64,000 bases of DNA from positions 1,327,501-1,391,500 of the forward strand of contig NZ_CP159992.1 of assembly GCF_040702995.1 (NCBI RefSeq), given 5' to 3'. The DNA is from Paenibacillus sp. AN1007 (GTDB taxonomy: Bacteria; Bacillota; Bacilli; Paenibacillales; Paenibacillaceae). The translations under genes and the position numbers were made by a program. Below, piece after piece: positions 18,620-27,677 of the stretch (positions are counted from its first letter, which is position 1; each line of letters starts with the position of its first letter). The notes under the pieces are model-generated. The model ran no database searches and was not told the DNA's origin. It saw nothing but the letters and a program-made list of their open reading frames with translations.

Positions 18620-19519
18620 ATGGAACCATTTGTATTGGACAAAGATGTAATGAAGGATATAGAAGAGCAAAGGTATCACGGTAATCAAGATCCGCTGTTA
18701 TTATATATTAAGCCCTGGAAACTTTCGTTTGATCGGTTAACGGCTGGATTTACAACGAGACACGGCGGCGTTGGTCACGAACCGTACGCTGCCCTTAATT
18801 GTGCTTATCACGTTGGGGATGATGCTGAAGCGGTGCTTGAAAATCGCCGCCTTGTGACCGAGAAGCTTGCTTTTCCACTGGAAGCATGGACTTGTGGCGA
18901 GCAGGTACATGGTAAACATGTGGCTGTGATCACAGCCAATGACCGCGGCAGAGGTCTGCTGGATCGTCAATCTGCGCTGCAGGATACAGACGGGCTGGTC
19001 ACAAACGTGCCGGGTGTACTGCTGGCTTCATTTTATGCTGACTGCGTTCCGCTGTATTTCTATGATCCGGTGAAGCAGGCCGTAGGTTTGGCTCATGCGG
19101 GCTGGAAAGGTACCGCTGCAGGCATTGCTGTCTCCATGGTGGAAACGATGGAACAAGAGTATGGAAGCCGGAGAGAGGATATCCGGGCGGCCATCGGTCC
19201 TTCTATTGGGGGCTGCTGCTACGAAGTAGATGAGGTTGTTATGCAGCAAGTCCGGGTTTGGCTGGATGAACCTCAGGGTAATGATGAATACGATCTTTCT
19301 GATTCAAAGCGTATTTGTACACCTGCTGCGAACGGAAAAACGATGTTAAACTTGAAAGAATGTAATCGACACATTATGATGAAAGCAGGAATATTGCCGG
19401 ATCATATCGAATGTACAACATGGTGTACAAGTTGTCATCCCGAACTATTTTTCTCCTATCGCAAGGAAAATGGGGTAACGGGAAGAATGGCAAGCTGGAT
19501 TGGGCTGGAAGAGAGGTGA
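18620..19519 (+). CDS. pgeF: Peptidoglycan editing factor / multi-copper-type purine nucleosidase, YfiH family
   Basis: Cytoplasmic YlmD/YfiH-family protein of 299 residues. Family members act on purine nucleosides, and in E. coli PgeF prevents misuse of L-Ser in place of L-Ala in peptidoglycan precursors. The zinc-site signatures are visible: GEQVHGKH, YADCVPLYF, HAGWKGTAAG and IGPSIGGCCYEV. Known as ylmD in the B. subtilis cluster. Start ATG 18620 follows TGAGGTGAGAAAGA. Confidence 0.9.
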   Translation: MEPFVLDKDVMKDIEEQRYHGNQDPLLLYIKPWKLSFDRLTAGFTTRHGGVGHEPYAALNCAYHVGDDAEAVLENRRLVTEKLAFPLEAWTCGEQVHGKHVAVITANDRGRGLLDRQSALQDTDGLVTNVPGVLLASFYADCVPLYFYDPVKQAVGLAHAGWKGTAAGIAVSMVETMEQEYGSRREDIRAAIGPSIGGCCYEVDEVVMQQVRVWLDEPQGNDEYDLSDSKRICTPAANGKTMLNLKECNRHIMMKAGILPDHIECTTWCTSCHPELFFSYRKENGVTGRMASWIGLEER

Positions 19520-19526
19520 CCCTCTG

Positions 19527-20228
19527 GTGTCATTGGAGGAGCGTAAACAACAGGTAAATCAGAAGATCAAAGATGCGTGTAAGCGCAGCAACCGCCCGTT
19601 TGAAGATGTGAATGTGATTGCAGTCACGAAATATGTCTCATTGCAGACGACGGGGGCTGTGCTGGATCATGGTCTTGAGCATATTGGAGAAAACCGCTGG
19701 CAGGATGCGCAGGCGAAATGGGAAACCTTCGGACAGAAGGGGACATGGCATTTCATTGGTCATCTGCAGACGAACAAGGTGAAAGACGTCATTGGCAAGT
19801 TTGCGTACATACATTCACTGGATCGTTTGTCACTGGCGAAGGAACTGGACAAAAAGGCCGCTTCGCTTGGAATTCAGGTGAACACGTTTATGCAGGTGAA
19901 CATTTCGGGTGAAGAGAGCAAGTATGGTTTGCAGCCTGAACTGGCAGGTTCATTTCTGAAGGATATTCAATCGTTTAACAACCTTAGGGTCATCGGTCTG
20001 ATGACGATGGCGCCTCATGAGGAAGATCCGGAGATGACGCGTCCTGTGTTTAGGGGGCTGCGTGAGCTGAGAGATGATTTGAATGGACAAGCTCTGACAG
20101 CAGAACCGTTGAGAGAGCTGTCCATGGGCATGTCTAATGATTTCGAAATAGCCATTGAAGAAGGGGCAACCTGGGTGCGGCTTGGATCGATTCTCGTAGG
20201 AAAAGAGGAGGGGACACGATGGGCGTGA
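19527..20228 (+). CDS. ylmE: YggS-family PLP-binding homeostasis protein
   Basis: Fold-type III pyridoxal phosphate carrier involved in vitamin B6 and amino acid homeostasis. Lysine in NVIAVTKYVS is the PLP anchor; GENRWQDAQAK and FIGHLQTNK are conserved active-site strands; SMGMSNDFEIAIEEGATWVR is the phosphate-binding region. GTG 19527 is chosen because AGAGGTGA (19512-19519) fits it; the frame opening at 19500 would overlap pgeF. Length 233 residues. The stop overlaps the start of sepF. Confidence 0.93.
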   Translation: MSLEERKQQVNQKIKDACKRSNRPFEDVNVIAVTKYVSLQTTGAVLDHGLEHIGENRWQDAQAKWETFGQKGTWHFIGHLQTNKVKDVIGKFAYIHSLDRLSLAKELDKKAASLGIQVNTFMQVNISGEESKYGLQPELAGSFLKDIQSFNNLRVIGLMTMAPHEEDPEMTRPVFRGLRELRDDLNGQALTAEPLRELSMGMSNDFEIAIEEGATWVRLGSILVGKEEGTRWA

Positions 20229-20686
20229 TGAATAAATTCATGAATTTCCTGGGTCTTCAGGAAGAAGAAGAAATTGTGGAGCGTGAACGGCTTGCAGCAC
20301 AAGAGGAACATGAGCCTGAACAGCAGGAAAATGAAACCTCTGCACTTGATAAACGTAGAAACCAAAGGGGTAATAATGTGGTTAGCATTCATTCCCAGAA
20401 AAATGTTAAAGTTGTGCTGTATGAGCCTCGTTCCTATGACGAAGCACAGGAGATTGCCGACCATCTGCGCTCGCATCGTACCGTTGTTGTGAATCTGCAG
20501 CGAATTCGCCAGGATCAGGCTTTACGTGTAATTGACTTTCTAAGCGGAACGGTTTATGCATTAGGCGGGGGGATATCCAAGATCGGCGGCAACATTTTTC
20601 TCTGTACGCCAGATACGGTTGAAATTCAGGGAACGATTACGGAAATACTGGCTGACAGCGAGCAAGATTATAACAGAATGAGGTGA
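20219..20686 (+). CDS. sepF: Cell division protein SepF
   Basis: Membrane-binding divisome protein that bundles FtsZ and binds its C-terminal peptide. An N-terminal amphipathic helix (MNKFMNFLGL) and acidic Gln/Glu-rich linker precede the SepF domain, with VLYEPRSYDEAQEIADHLRS and VIDFLSGTVYALGG conserved. Start ATG 20219 has GAGGAGGGG upstream and overlaps ylmE by 10 bases. Length 155 residues. Confidence 0.95.
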   Translation: MGVMNKFMNFLGLQEEEEIVERERLAAQEEHEPEQQENETSALDKRRNQRGNNVVSIHSQKNVKVVLYEPRSYDEAQEIADHLRSHRTVVVNLQRIRQDQALRVIDFLSGTVYALGGGISKIGGNIFLCTPDTVEIQGTITEILADSEQDYNRMR

Positions 20687-20693
20687 GCCGTTT

Positions 20694-20960
20694 TTGTATC
20701 AGATTGAAGTCCTATTGGGTACGCTGTACCAGATTTATTTTTACATGGTCATTGTCTACATATTGATGTCCTGGCTTCCCAACGCACGGGAAAGCTTCAT
20801 TGGTGAATTGTTAGGCAAATTTGTGGAACCTTATCTAAGACCATTCCGCCGATTTATTCCGCCGCTGTTCGGTGTGCTGGATATTTCCCCGATTGTGGCA
20901 TTGATTGTGCTTCAACTCGCACTTCAAGGGCTTGTCACAATTCTGAGATACTTCTACTAG
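20694..20960 (+). CDS. ylmG: YggT family membrane protein
   Basis: Two-helix membrane protein of 88 residues in the sepF-ylmG-ylmH order conserved in Gram-positive bacteria. The central PYLRPFRRFIPP segment between the helices is the family signature. YggT proteins are linked to division or nucleoid organisation and osmotic stress, without a known biochemical activity. TTG start supported by GAGGTGAG 8 bases upstream. Confidence 0.9.
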   Translation: MYQIEVLLGTLYQIYFYMVIVYILMSWLPNARESFIGELLGKFVEPYLRPFRRFIPPLFGVLDISPIVALIVLQLALQGLVTILRYFY

Positions 20961-20976
20961 TTAGGGTGACATATAG

Positions 20977-21759
20977 ATGAGCGGTGATATTTACGAACAT
21001 TTTAGTCATGATGAACGGGATTTTGTAGACAAAGCCTCGGATTGGATCGAGCGGGCCAGCAAGTATCATGATATGAAGCTGACCGATTTTCTTGATCCAA
21101 GGCAGGTGTTTATTCTGCAATCCCTGGTGAATCGCAGCCAGCATGTTCAGATTCGTCTGGACGGCGGTTACGAAGCGGCTGAACGTAAGCGTGCATTGAT
21201 TGCACCTGACTATCGATACCTCGATGAGGAAGATATGGGGATGCAGGTGCTCAGTATTACGTCGGACGACCGAAAAATCTCGGAACTGGAGCACGGGGAC
21301 TATATGGGTTCCCTGCTCGGGCTCGGGATGAAGCGAGGCAAGATTGGAGATATTCAAGTGCTGGATGATGGCTGCCATACCGTGGTGGCAGCGGAAACCG
21401 GCGCTTTTTTATCGCTTCAATTGAATCAGGTGCATCGCGTTCATGTGTTCACAGAGCTGTTGCCGTTGAACCAGCTGAAATGGTCTGCGACGAAATTGGA
21501 CACCATAGATATTACCGCTGCTTCGCTGCGGCTGGATGGCATCTGTGCAGATGTGTATCGGCTGAGCCGGAGCAAGGTGCTGGTCCCAATCAAGGCAGGA
21601 CGCTGTAAAGTGAACTGGAAAGTGGTGGAGGACCCTTCGAAGCCGCTCAAGGAAGGGGATGTGGTATCCATTCAAGGGTTTGGTCGTTTCAAGGTGTTGG
21701 AACAGGATGGAATGACCAAAAAGGGACGATGCCGATTGAAAATCGGGAAATTTGCTTGA
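20977..21759 (+). CDS. ylmH: YlmH family S4-domain RNA-binding protein
   Basis: Protein of 260 residues with a C-terminal S4 RNA-binding domain (residues about 180-250; KVLVPIKAGRCKVNW, EGDVVSIQGFGRFKV). YlmH of B. subtilis acts in rescue of stalled 50S-peptidyl-tRNA complexes. Start ATG follows TTAGGGTGAC, 16 bases after ylmG. Confidence 0.9.
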   Translation: MSGDIYEHFSHDERDFVDKASDWIERASKYHDMKLTDFLDPRQVFILQSLVNRSQHVQIRLDGGYEAAERKRALIAPDYRYLDEEDMGMQVLSITSDDRKISELEHGDYMGSLLGLGMKRGKIGDIQVLDDGCHTVVAAETGAFLSLQLNQVHRVHVFTELLPLNQLKWSATKLDTIDITAASLRLDGICADVYRLSRSKVLVPIKAGRCKVNWKVVEDPSKPLKEGDVVSIQGFGRFKVLEQDGMTKKGRCRLKIGKFA

Positions 21760-21953
21760 TGCTGCTGCAGGATAATCCGAATTCTTGTCGAAATGTTAAA
21801 CGTAAAGGTAAAAAAATACTCGGTGTTTCCGATATACATTAAAGTACAAGATATGTGGAATCTGACGATGTAAGGGCAGAACCTGCATCCGTACAAGCTG
21901 CCCAATTCGGCATCTTTCATACGGCCCCTTGGGTGGAACCCATATGCTGCAAA

Positions 21954-21975
21954 CCTTCTCTAACACGCGAGAAGG
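21954..21975 (+). other. Hairpin in the divIVA leader
   Basis: CCTTCTC (21954-21960) and GAGAAGG (21969-21975) are perfect complements, followed by AATTTTTAC and then the divIVA ribosome binding site. It sits in a 239-base gap after ylmH and could be a weak terminator/attenuator or a leader structure. Confidence 0.5.
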
Positions 21976-21998
21976 AATTTTTACAGGAGGTGGACAGC

Positions 21999-22508
21999 AT
22001 GCCATTAACGCCGCTGGACATACATAACAAGGAATTCTCCCGACGCCTGCGTGGGTATGACGAGGATGAAGTCAACGAATTTCTAGATCAAGTCATCAAA
22101 GATTACGAAGGCGTCATTCGCGAGAACAAAGAGCTGAGCAATCAGCTGCTGTCCGTTCAGGAGAAGCTGGATCATTTTGCAACCATTGAGGAGACCCTCA
22201 GCAAAACGATCATCATTGCACAGGAAGCTGCTGACGATGTGAAGAATAACGCCAAGAAGGAAGCTCAGTTAATCGTAAAGGAAGCAGAGAAAAATGCAGA
22301 CCGAATCGTTAACGAAGCACTTGGCAAATCACGTAAGATTGCTTTGGAAGTGGAAGAACTGAAGAAGCAGGCGTCCATCTATCGCGCGCGTTTCCGTACG
22401 CTTGTTGAAGCTCAGCTTGAGCTGCTTACGCAGGATGGCTGGGAAGCGCTGGAGAGCCGTGAACAGGAAGTGCGTGACCGTGAGCGGGAGATGAAGGAAA
22501 TTTATTAG
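21999..22508 (+). CDS. divIVA: Septum/pole-localised coiled-coil protein DivIVA
   Basis: Recognises negatively curved membrane at septa and poles and recruits MinJ/MinCD and sporulation factors. The N-terminal DivIVA domain begins MPLTPLDIHNKEFSRRLRGY with the conserved DEDEVNEFLDQV segment; the rest is heptad-rich coiled coil. ATG 21999 has AGGAGGTGG upstream; the open frame extends left to 21855, but that part lacks a ribosome binding site and family similarity. Length 169 residues. Confidence 0.95.
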   Translation: MPLTPLDIHNKEFSRRLRGYDEDEVNEFLDQVIKDYEGVIRENKELSNQLLSVQEKLDHFATIEETLSKTIIIAQEAADDVKNNAKKEAQLIVKEAEKNADRIVNEALGKSRKIALEVEELKKQASIYRARFRTLVEAQLELLTQDGWEALESREQEVRDREREMKEIY

Positions 22509-22520
22509 TCTGCCGCCCGG

Positions 22521-22549
22521 TTGACTTTTGCGGGCAAAGAAGCTATAAC
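22521..22549 (+). promoter_or_regulatory. Sigma-A promoter of ileS
   Basis: TTGACT (22521-22526), 17-base spacer, TATAAC (22544-22549); one mismatch from consensus in each hexamer. Placed 13 bases after divIVA and just before the T-box leader. Confidence 0.7.
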
Positions 22550-22559
22550 TATATTCATA

Positions 22560-22876
22560 TTGAATAGTGATTCCATGACGGGCTCAGTACGTTATGATCT
22601 CATCCCTCAGAGAGTTGGTGTCTGGTGAAAACCAACGGATGAGTTATAGCCGAATATCTCCCCGGAGAAGTGACGCTGAAGCGGTGAATGCATTGCCGTG
22701 TGTAAGCCGAACCGTAAACCGTACGTTATAACGGTACCCTGCATTAGTACAGCGGGGCTTAAGCGCTGTTGATGACAGAGCATACTCGGGGTGACCTGAA
22801 TGTGGTTTGTGATGAACAGAATTAGGGTGGTAACGCGAGCAGAACCTCGTCCCTTTCCAGGGATGGGGTTTTTTTG
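22560..22876 (+). promoter_or_regulatory. T-box riboswitch controlling ileS
   Basis: Leader RNA that binds uncharged tRNA-Ile and switches between terminator and antiterminator. The T-box core AGGGTGGTAACGCG is at 22824-22837. The terminator follows: AACCTCGTCCCT (22843-22854) pairs with AGGGATGGGGTT (22859-22870), then a T-run. A likely isoleucine specifier ATC sits at 22656-22658 in CGAATATCTCC of the upstream stem region. Location directly before ileS confirms specificity. Confidence 0.93.
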
Positions 22877-22960
22877 TGTCCCGAAACGGTGAGTGAAGCG
22901 AGTCGTATTGTGCACATTTTACAAAGGCCTCGTACAAAAAAAGGAAGGAAGTTGAACAGC

Positions 22961-25900
22961 ATGCAGCGAGTCGATGTCAAAGAGAAAGCACGTGCAAGAG
23001 AATTACGTGTATTAAATAAATGGAAATCGGAGAACACGTTCAAACGATCCATTGAGAACCGGGAGGGCAAACCAAACTTCGTATTTTATGAAGGTCCGCC
23101 TACAGCCAACGGTAAACCGCATATCGGTCACGTCCTTGGACGTGTCATCAAAGACTTTGTCGGACGTTATAACACGATGAAAGGTTATCGCGTTGTACGT
23201 AAAGCCGGGTGGGATACACACGGCCTGCCAGTTGAACTCGGAGTACAGAAGAAGCTGGGCATCTCCCACAAATGGGAAATCGAAGATTATGGTGTGGAGA
23301 AGTTTATCAACGAATGTAAAGCGAGCGTATTCGAATACGAGCAGCAGTGGCGTGATTTGACGGAAGGCATCGGATATTGGACTGATATGGATAACCCTTA
23401 TATCACGCTCGACAACAACTACATCGAGAGTGTGTGGAACATTCTTGCAGCGATTCATGAGAAAGGTCTCTTGTACCGCGGTCATCGCGTAAGCCCATAC
23501 TGTCCTTCCTGTCAGACAACATTGAGTTCGCATGAAGTTGCACAAGGGTACAAGGATGTTAAAGATCTGAGTGCTACCGCCAAATTCAAACTGCATGAAA
23601 GCGGCGAATTCGTACTTGCCTGGACGACGACACCATGGACACTGCCTTCTCACGTGGCTTTGGCTGTAAACCCGGAAATGGAATACTCCCGTGTCCGTCA
23701 AAATGATGAAGTATTCATCATGGCGACAAATCTGGTGGAAAAAGTAATGAAAGACAGCAAAGGTGAATATGAGATCATTGGCACGCTGAAAGGTGCGGAT
23801 CTGGTCGGCAAAACGTACAGCCCGCCGTTTAACTACGTTCAGGCTGAGAAAACGAACATCATCCTTGGTGCAGGATTTGTAACGGATGCAAGCGGTACGG
23901 GGATCGTACACATGGCTCCGGCACATGGTGAAGATGACTACCGTGTATGCCGTGAGAATGGCATCAGTTTTGTAAACATGGTTGATCTGGAAGGCAAGTT
24001 TGTGGCGCAAGTTACTGATTTTGCAGGTCGTTTCGTGAAGGATTGCGACATCGACATTGTGAGATACTTGTCTGAGCATGGCCGTCTGTTCAGCAAAGAG
24101 AAATACGAGCACAGCTATCCGTTCTGCTGGCGCTGTGATACTCCACTTCTGTACTACGCAATGGACAGCTGGTTTATTCAAACAACAGCGATCAAGGATC
24201 AGCTGATTGCCAATAACAGCGAAGTGGAATGGTATCCAGGGCATGTGCGTGAAGGCCGCTTCGGGAAGTTCCTCGAAGATCTCGTGGACTGGAACATCAG
24301 CCGCGACCGTTACTGGGGAACGCCGCTGAACATCTGGGTGTGTGAAGAAACAGGCGAACAGTTTGCTCCGCACAGCATTGCTGAATTGCGGGCGCGTGCT
24401 GTAGGTGATGTGCCGGAAAATCTGGAGCTGCATAAGCCATATGTGGATGAAGTGAAAGTGCTCAGCTCTTGCGGCAAATACGAAATGAAGCGTACACCTG
24501 AAGTCATCGATGTATGGTTCGACAGCGGCTCTATGCCGTTTGCACAGCAGCATTATCCTTTTGAAAATAAAGAAGTATTTGAACAGCAATATCCGGCGGA
24601 TATGATCTGTGAAGGGATTGACCAGACGCGCGGCTGGTTCTACAGCCTGCTCGCGGTGTCCACCCTTTTGACAGGTAAAGCACCATATAAAGCGGTCATG
24701 GCAACAGGACACGTGCTTGATGAAAACGGACAGAAGATGTCCAAATCCAAAGGCAATGTTATCGATCCATGGGAAGTAATTGAGGAGTACGGTACAGATG
24801 CATTCCGCTGGGCGCTGCTGTCTGATAGTGCACCGTGGAACAGCAAACGTTTCTCCAAAGGCATCGTAGGGGAAGCCAAATCCAAAATGGTGGATACACT
24901 GGTGAATACCCATGCATTCCTGACGCTGTACGCAACCATTGATGGATTTGATCCACAGGAGCATCCATTCCTATTGTCCGCTCACAAGCTGGATCGCTGG
25001 ATCTTGTCGAGATTGAACAGTCTGATCCTTGTCGTGGAAAAAGCGTTGTCTGTAAACGACTACCTGAATTCATCCAAAGCGATTGAAGCCTTTGTGGATG
25101 AGCTCAGTAACTGGTATATCCGCCGTTCCCGTGATCGCTTCTGGGGAAGTGGCCTGACGGAAGATAAACTGGATGCGTATCGCACGTTAACTGAAGTGCT
25201 CGTGACTACAGCGAAGCTGGTAGCCCCGTTCACGCCTATGCTGGCTGAGGATATTTACCTTAACTTGACTACTGGCGAAAGCGTGCATATGGATGATTAT
25301 CCTGCAGCTAATGAAGCATTGATCGATGCAGCATTGGAGCAGGACATGGAAACAGCTCGCCGCGTCGTTGAGCTTGCACGCAACGTCCGTAACGAGACAG
25401 GCATCAAAACGCGTCAGCCACTGTCCGAATTGATCGTTTCTCTTGATAAAGGTTTCGATCTGGCAAGTTATGAAGAGATCATCAAAGAGGAGATCAACGT
25501 CAAAGGAATTCGTACAGAGCATAACGATGCGGAGTTTGTTGATTTCACACTTAAGCTGAACCTCAAAGTCGCGGGTAAAAAATACGGTAAAAACGTAGGT
25601 TTCCTGCAAAATCTGTTTAAAGGCATGACGGCTGATGAGACACGTAAAGTGGTATCTGATGGTGCGTTTAATGTTGTTTCTCCAGAAGGGGAGGAACTTC
25701 AGGTGACTGCTGAGGAACTGCTGGTTGAGAAACAGGCTAAATCCGGCTTTGCATCGGCATCCGGTTACGGCTTGACGGTTGCCCTGAATACGGAGATCAC
25801 AACGGCGCTGGAGCAGGAAGGTTGGGTGCGCGAAGTTGTCCGGGCAGTACAGGATACACGGAAACGTCTGGATCTGCCAATCGAGAAAAGAGTGCGTCTG

Positions 25901-26059
25901 ACGCTGGATGTGGATGCGGATCTGCAAGCAGCAATTGAAGCGTTTGACGATGTCCTGCGCGAAAATGTGCTCGTGACTGACGTGACATTTGGCAAGGCGG
26001 ATGCAATGGAGCGTGTAGAAGCCGGAGGCAAAGCCATCGGAATCTATATTGAAGGATAG
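22961..26059 (+). CDS. ileS: Isoleucyl-tRNA synthetase
   Basis: Class Ia synthetase charging tRNA-Ile, 1032 residues. HIGH motif in GKPHIGHVLGRVIKD (about residue 52) and KMSKS near residue 593; an editing domain lies between. It is over 100 residues longer than B. subtilis IleS (921), and the YEGPPTANGKPHIGH context and long C-terminal end resemble the eukaryote-like second class (IleRS2), which is known for mupirocin tolerance. ATG 22961 follows AAGGAAGGAAG; the frame runs further left into the T-box terminator without a proper start. Confidence 0.96.
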   Translation: MQRVDVKEKARARELRVLNKWKSENTFKRSIENREGKPNFVFYEGPPTANGKPHIGHVLGRVIKDFVGRYNTMKGYRVVRKAGWDTHGLPVELGVQKKLGISHKWEIEDYGVEKFINECKASVFEYEQQWRDLTEGIGYWTDMDNPYITLDNNYIESVWNILAAIHEKGLLYRGHRVSPYCPSCQTTLSSHEVAQGYKDVKDLSATAKFKLHESGEFVLAWTTTPWTLPSHVALAVNPEMEYSRVRQNDEVFIMATNLVEKVMKDSKGEYEIIGTLKGADLVGKTYSPPFNYVQAEKTNIILGAGFVTDASGTGIVHMAPAHGEDDYRVCRENGISFVNMVDLEGKFVAQVTDFAGRFVKDCDIDIVRYLSEHGRLFSKEKYEHSYPFCWRCDTPLLYYAMDSWFIQTTAIKDQLIANNSEVEWYPGHVREGRFGKFLEDLVDWNISRDRYWGTPLNIWVCEETGEQFAPHSIAELRARAVGDVPENLELHKPYVDEVKVLSSCGKYEMKRTPEVIDVWFDSGSMPFAQQHYPFENKEVFEQQYPADMICEGIDQTRGWFYSLLAVSTLLTGKAPYKAVMATGHVLDENGQKMSKSKGNVIDPWEVIEEYGTDAFRWALLSDSAPWNSKRFSKGIVGEAKSKMVDTLVNTHAFLTLYATIDGFDPQEHPFLLSAHKLDRWILSRLNSLILVVEKALSVNDYLNSSKAIEAFVDELSNWYIRRSRDRFWGSGLTEDKLDAYRTLTEVLVTTAKLVAPFTPMLAEDIYLNLTTGESVHMDDYPAANEALIDAALEQDMETARRVVELARNVRNETGIKTRQPLSELIVSLDKGFDLASYEEIIKEEINVKGIRTEHNDAEFVDFTLKLNLKVAGKKYGKNVGFLQNLFKGMTADETRKVVSDGAFNVVSPEGEELQVTAEELLVEKQAKSGFASASGYGLTVALNTEITTALEQEGWVREVVRAVQDTRKRLDLPIEKRVRLTLDVDADLQAAIEAFDDVLRENVLVTDVTFGKADAMERVEAGGKAIGIYIEG

Positions 26060-26144
26060 CGTATAAAGTCGTTTCTGTCCTTGGGATGACAACTTCTATA
26101 TGTATGGACAGGTAATTAAATAAAGAATAAAAGAGAATATAAAT

Positions 26145-26196
26145 AAACGAGCCTCAGCTAAGGAAGTCATTTCCGGTGCTGGGCTCGTTTGTTTTT
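26145..26196 (+). terminator. Terminator after ileS
   Basis: AAACGAGCC-CAGC pairs with GCTG-GGCTCGTTT around a loop that itself contains GGAA/TTCC, followed by GTTTTTT. Confidence 0.85.
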
Positions 26197-26281
26197 TCGC
26201 AGATAGGGCAATGATTAAATTGTGCAGTTTTAAAAAAAATTCGAACGTTACATCTATAATCATGCAGGGATGGAGCAAAAC

Positions 26282-26644
26282 ATGAGCAAACAAGAACAGT
26301 CGGCGGAATCCATTAAGGCAGCCTCTGTCACGGATTCCGTTGATACACCCCATGACAAAATTGAAGAATTACATACGTTGACCAATCGACTTGCGAACGA
26401 ATTGGAGCGTTCACGGATTGCGCAGTATACAGAGCTGCTGAACCGGCCATGGAAGCTGATCGGTTTAAATCTGTTGTCAGGTGCAGCAAGAGGTGTCGGA
26501 ATTGCGATCGGATTTACCTTTTTCGCTGCAACCATCATTTATGTGCTGCAGGTTCTTGGTGCATTAAATCTGCCCATTGTTGGAGATTACATTGCAGATA
26601 TTGTACGAATCGTACAGCGGCAGTTGGACATGAATACCTATTAA
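26282..26644 (+). CDS. DUF5665-like small membrane protein
   Basis: Protein of 120 residues: a polar N-terminal part, a helix HKIEELHTL-like region with LTNRLANELERSRIAQYTELL, then one long hydrophobic segment (GIAIGFTFFAATIIYVLQVL) and a short C-terminal amphipathic helix. This layout matches small DUF5665 membrane proteins of Firmicutes; function unknown. ATG 26282 with GGATGGAG 6 bases upstream is preferred to ATG 26270. It converges with the leftward YteA-type gene. Confidence 0.75.
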   Translation: MSKQEQSAESIKAASVTDSVDTPHDKIEELHTLTNRLANELERSRIAQYTELLNRPWKLIGLNLLSGAARGVGIAIGFTFFAATIIYVLQVLGALNLPIVGDYIADIVRIVQRQLDMNTY

Positions 26645-26703
26645 TAAACTTGGAATGGATCAATCACAATGGAATAAGGCTAAGGACTAGCCATTAGGAG
26701 TCT

Positions 26704-27441
26704 TCATATCGGTTCATCCTGCCCGGCATCCGGTTCAAGCAGTCCCGAACCTTCGCCATTCTCGAGGTACTGTCGGTATTGGCGATTACGGACGATGGAT
26801 ACATCATGACCGTAAATATCGGTTGCGACAAAGCTCTCGTAAGCCTCAACAAAACCATCCAGCTCTTCAGCAGCTTCAATAGCCATAACATCGTAGCTGT
26901 CAATATTACCGTCTTCTGCCATTGCCGGAGAATTCGAATTGCCCCAACTCTCTACAATCTGCCAGGCATCTTCACCGTCAAAGCCATTCTGATCATCCCG
27001 TTCGTCCAGACTGGTACGTCCAAAAGAGGGCGCAAGAAATTCTTCCTCCACAGGTCGATTCTCGGAAACGACCGTCTCGGGTTGATGTTTTTTACAGTAT
27101 TTTGTGTAGGGGACGGCTTCCATTCGCTCGTAAGGAATGGGCTGCTGGCAGACGGCACATGTGCCGTAATGGCCTTCTTCCATCGCATGCAGGGCTGAAT
27201 CAATTCGTTCGAGTTGGAACTCATCATGTTCCAGCAGGGAAATGTCTTTTCCGCGTTCGTACACTTCTGTGGCAAGATCACCAGGGTGATTATCAATAGG
27301 TGACAGTTCACCGGTCTGCAGTTTCAAAGAATCCCCGAGGCCGTAGTGCTCGTTCTCCGACAGCCTGTGTTCAATATCATGTTTATCGGACAAAAGCTGG
27401 GATCGCAGAGATCGCATCTGCTCGGCTGTGAAATGTGACAT
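26704..27441 (-). CDS. TraR/DksA-type zinc finger protein, YteA family
   Basis: Protein of 245 residues. The N-terminal coiled-coil and the DksA-type finger (TCAVCQQPI ... KYCKKH, a C-x2-C/C-x2-H site) place it in the YteA/YlyA family of sporulation-linked DksA relatives. In B. subtilis ylyA, a forespore protein that modulates sigma-G polymerase, lies between ileS and lspA, the same place but there co-oriented; here it is on the opposite strand. The C-terminal half is acidic and less conserved. ATG start with AAAGGGG upstream on the minus strand. Confidence 0.85.
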   Translation of the reverse strand: MSHFTAEQMRSLRSQLLSDKHDIEHRLSENEHYGLGDSLKLQTGELSPIDNHPGDLATEVYERGKDISLLEHDEFQLERIDSALHAMEEGHYGTCAVCQQPIPYERMEAVPYTKYCKKHQPETVVSENRPVEEEFLAPSFGRTSLDERDDQNGFDGEDAWQIVESWGNSNSPAMAEDGNIDSYDVMAIEAAEELDGFVEAYESFVATDIYGHDVSIVRNRQYRQYLENGEGSGLLEPDAGQDEPI

Positions 27442-27677
27442 GGCTTACCCCTTTCTGTTCCATCTGGAATCCGGTTGATGTCTCCATTCTAGGATGTGCT
27501 TTTTCGAGCGGGATTAGAGAAGGCAAATGTTATCGCTTTTTCCAAAGCCAGCTGGGACGGCTGCTGTCTTGTAGGTCTGCCACGTCATGGACGATCTCTA
27601 AACAGCTGTGCTACAATAAATAAATCTGGCGAAAGCCTGGTATCGTTGGAAAAGACAAGAACGGAGTGACAGCAAAC

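Noticed and set aside
21786..21792. Exact 0A box (TGTCGAA) upstream of divIVA
   Set aside because: A 7-base match is expected several times by chance in a 64 kb window on both strands, and no matching promoter spacing was found beside it.
23012..24964. A 650-codon open frame on the minus strand inside ileS
   Set aside because: It lies fully antisense to a certain gene, has no ribosome binding site or domain resemblance, and such long shadows are expected from the codon pattern of the sense gene.
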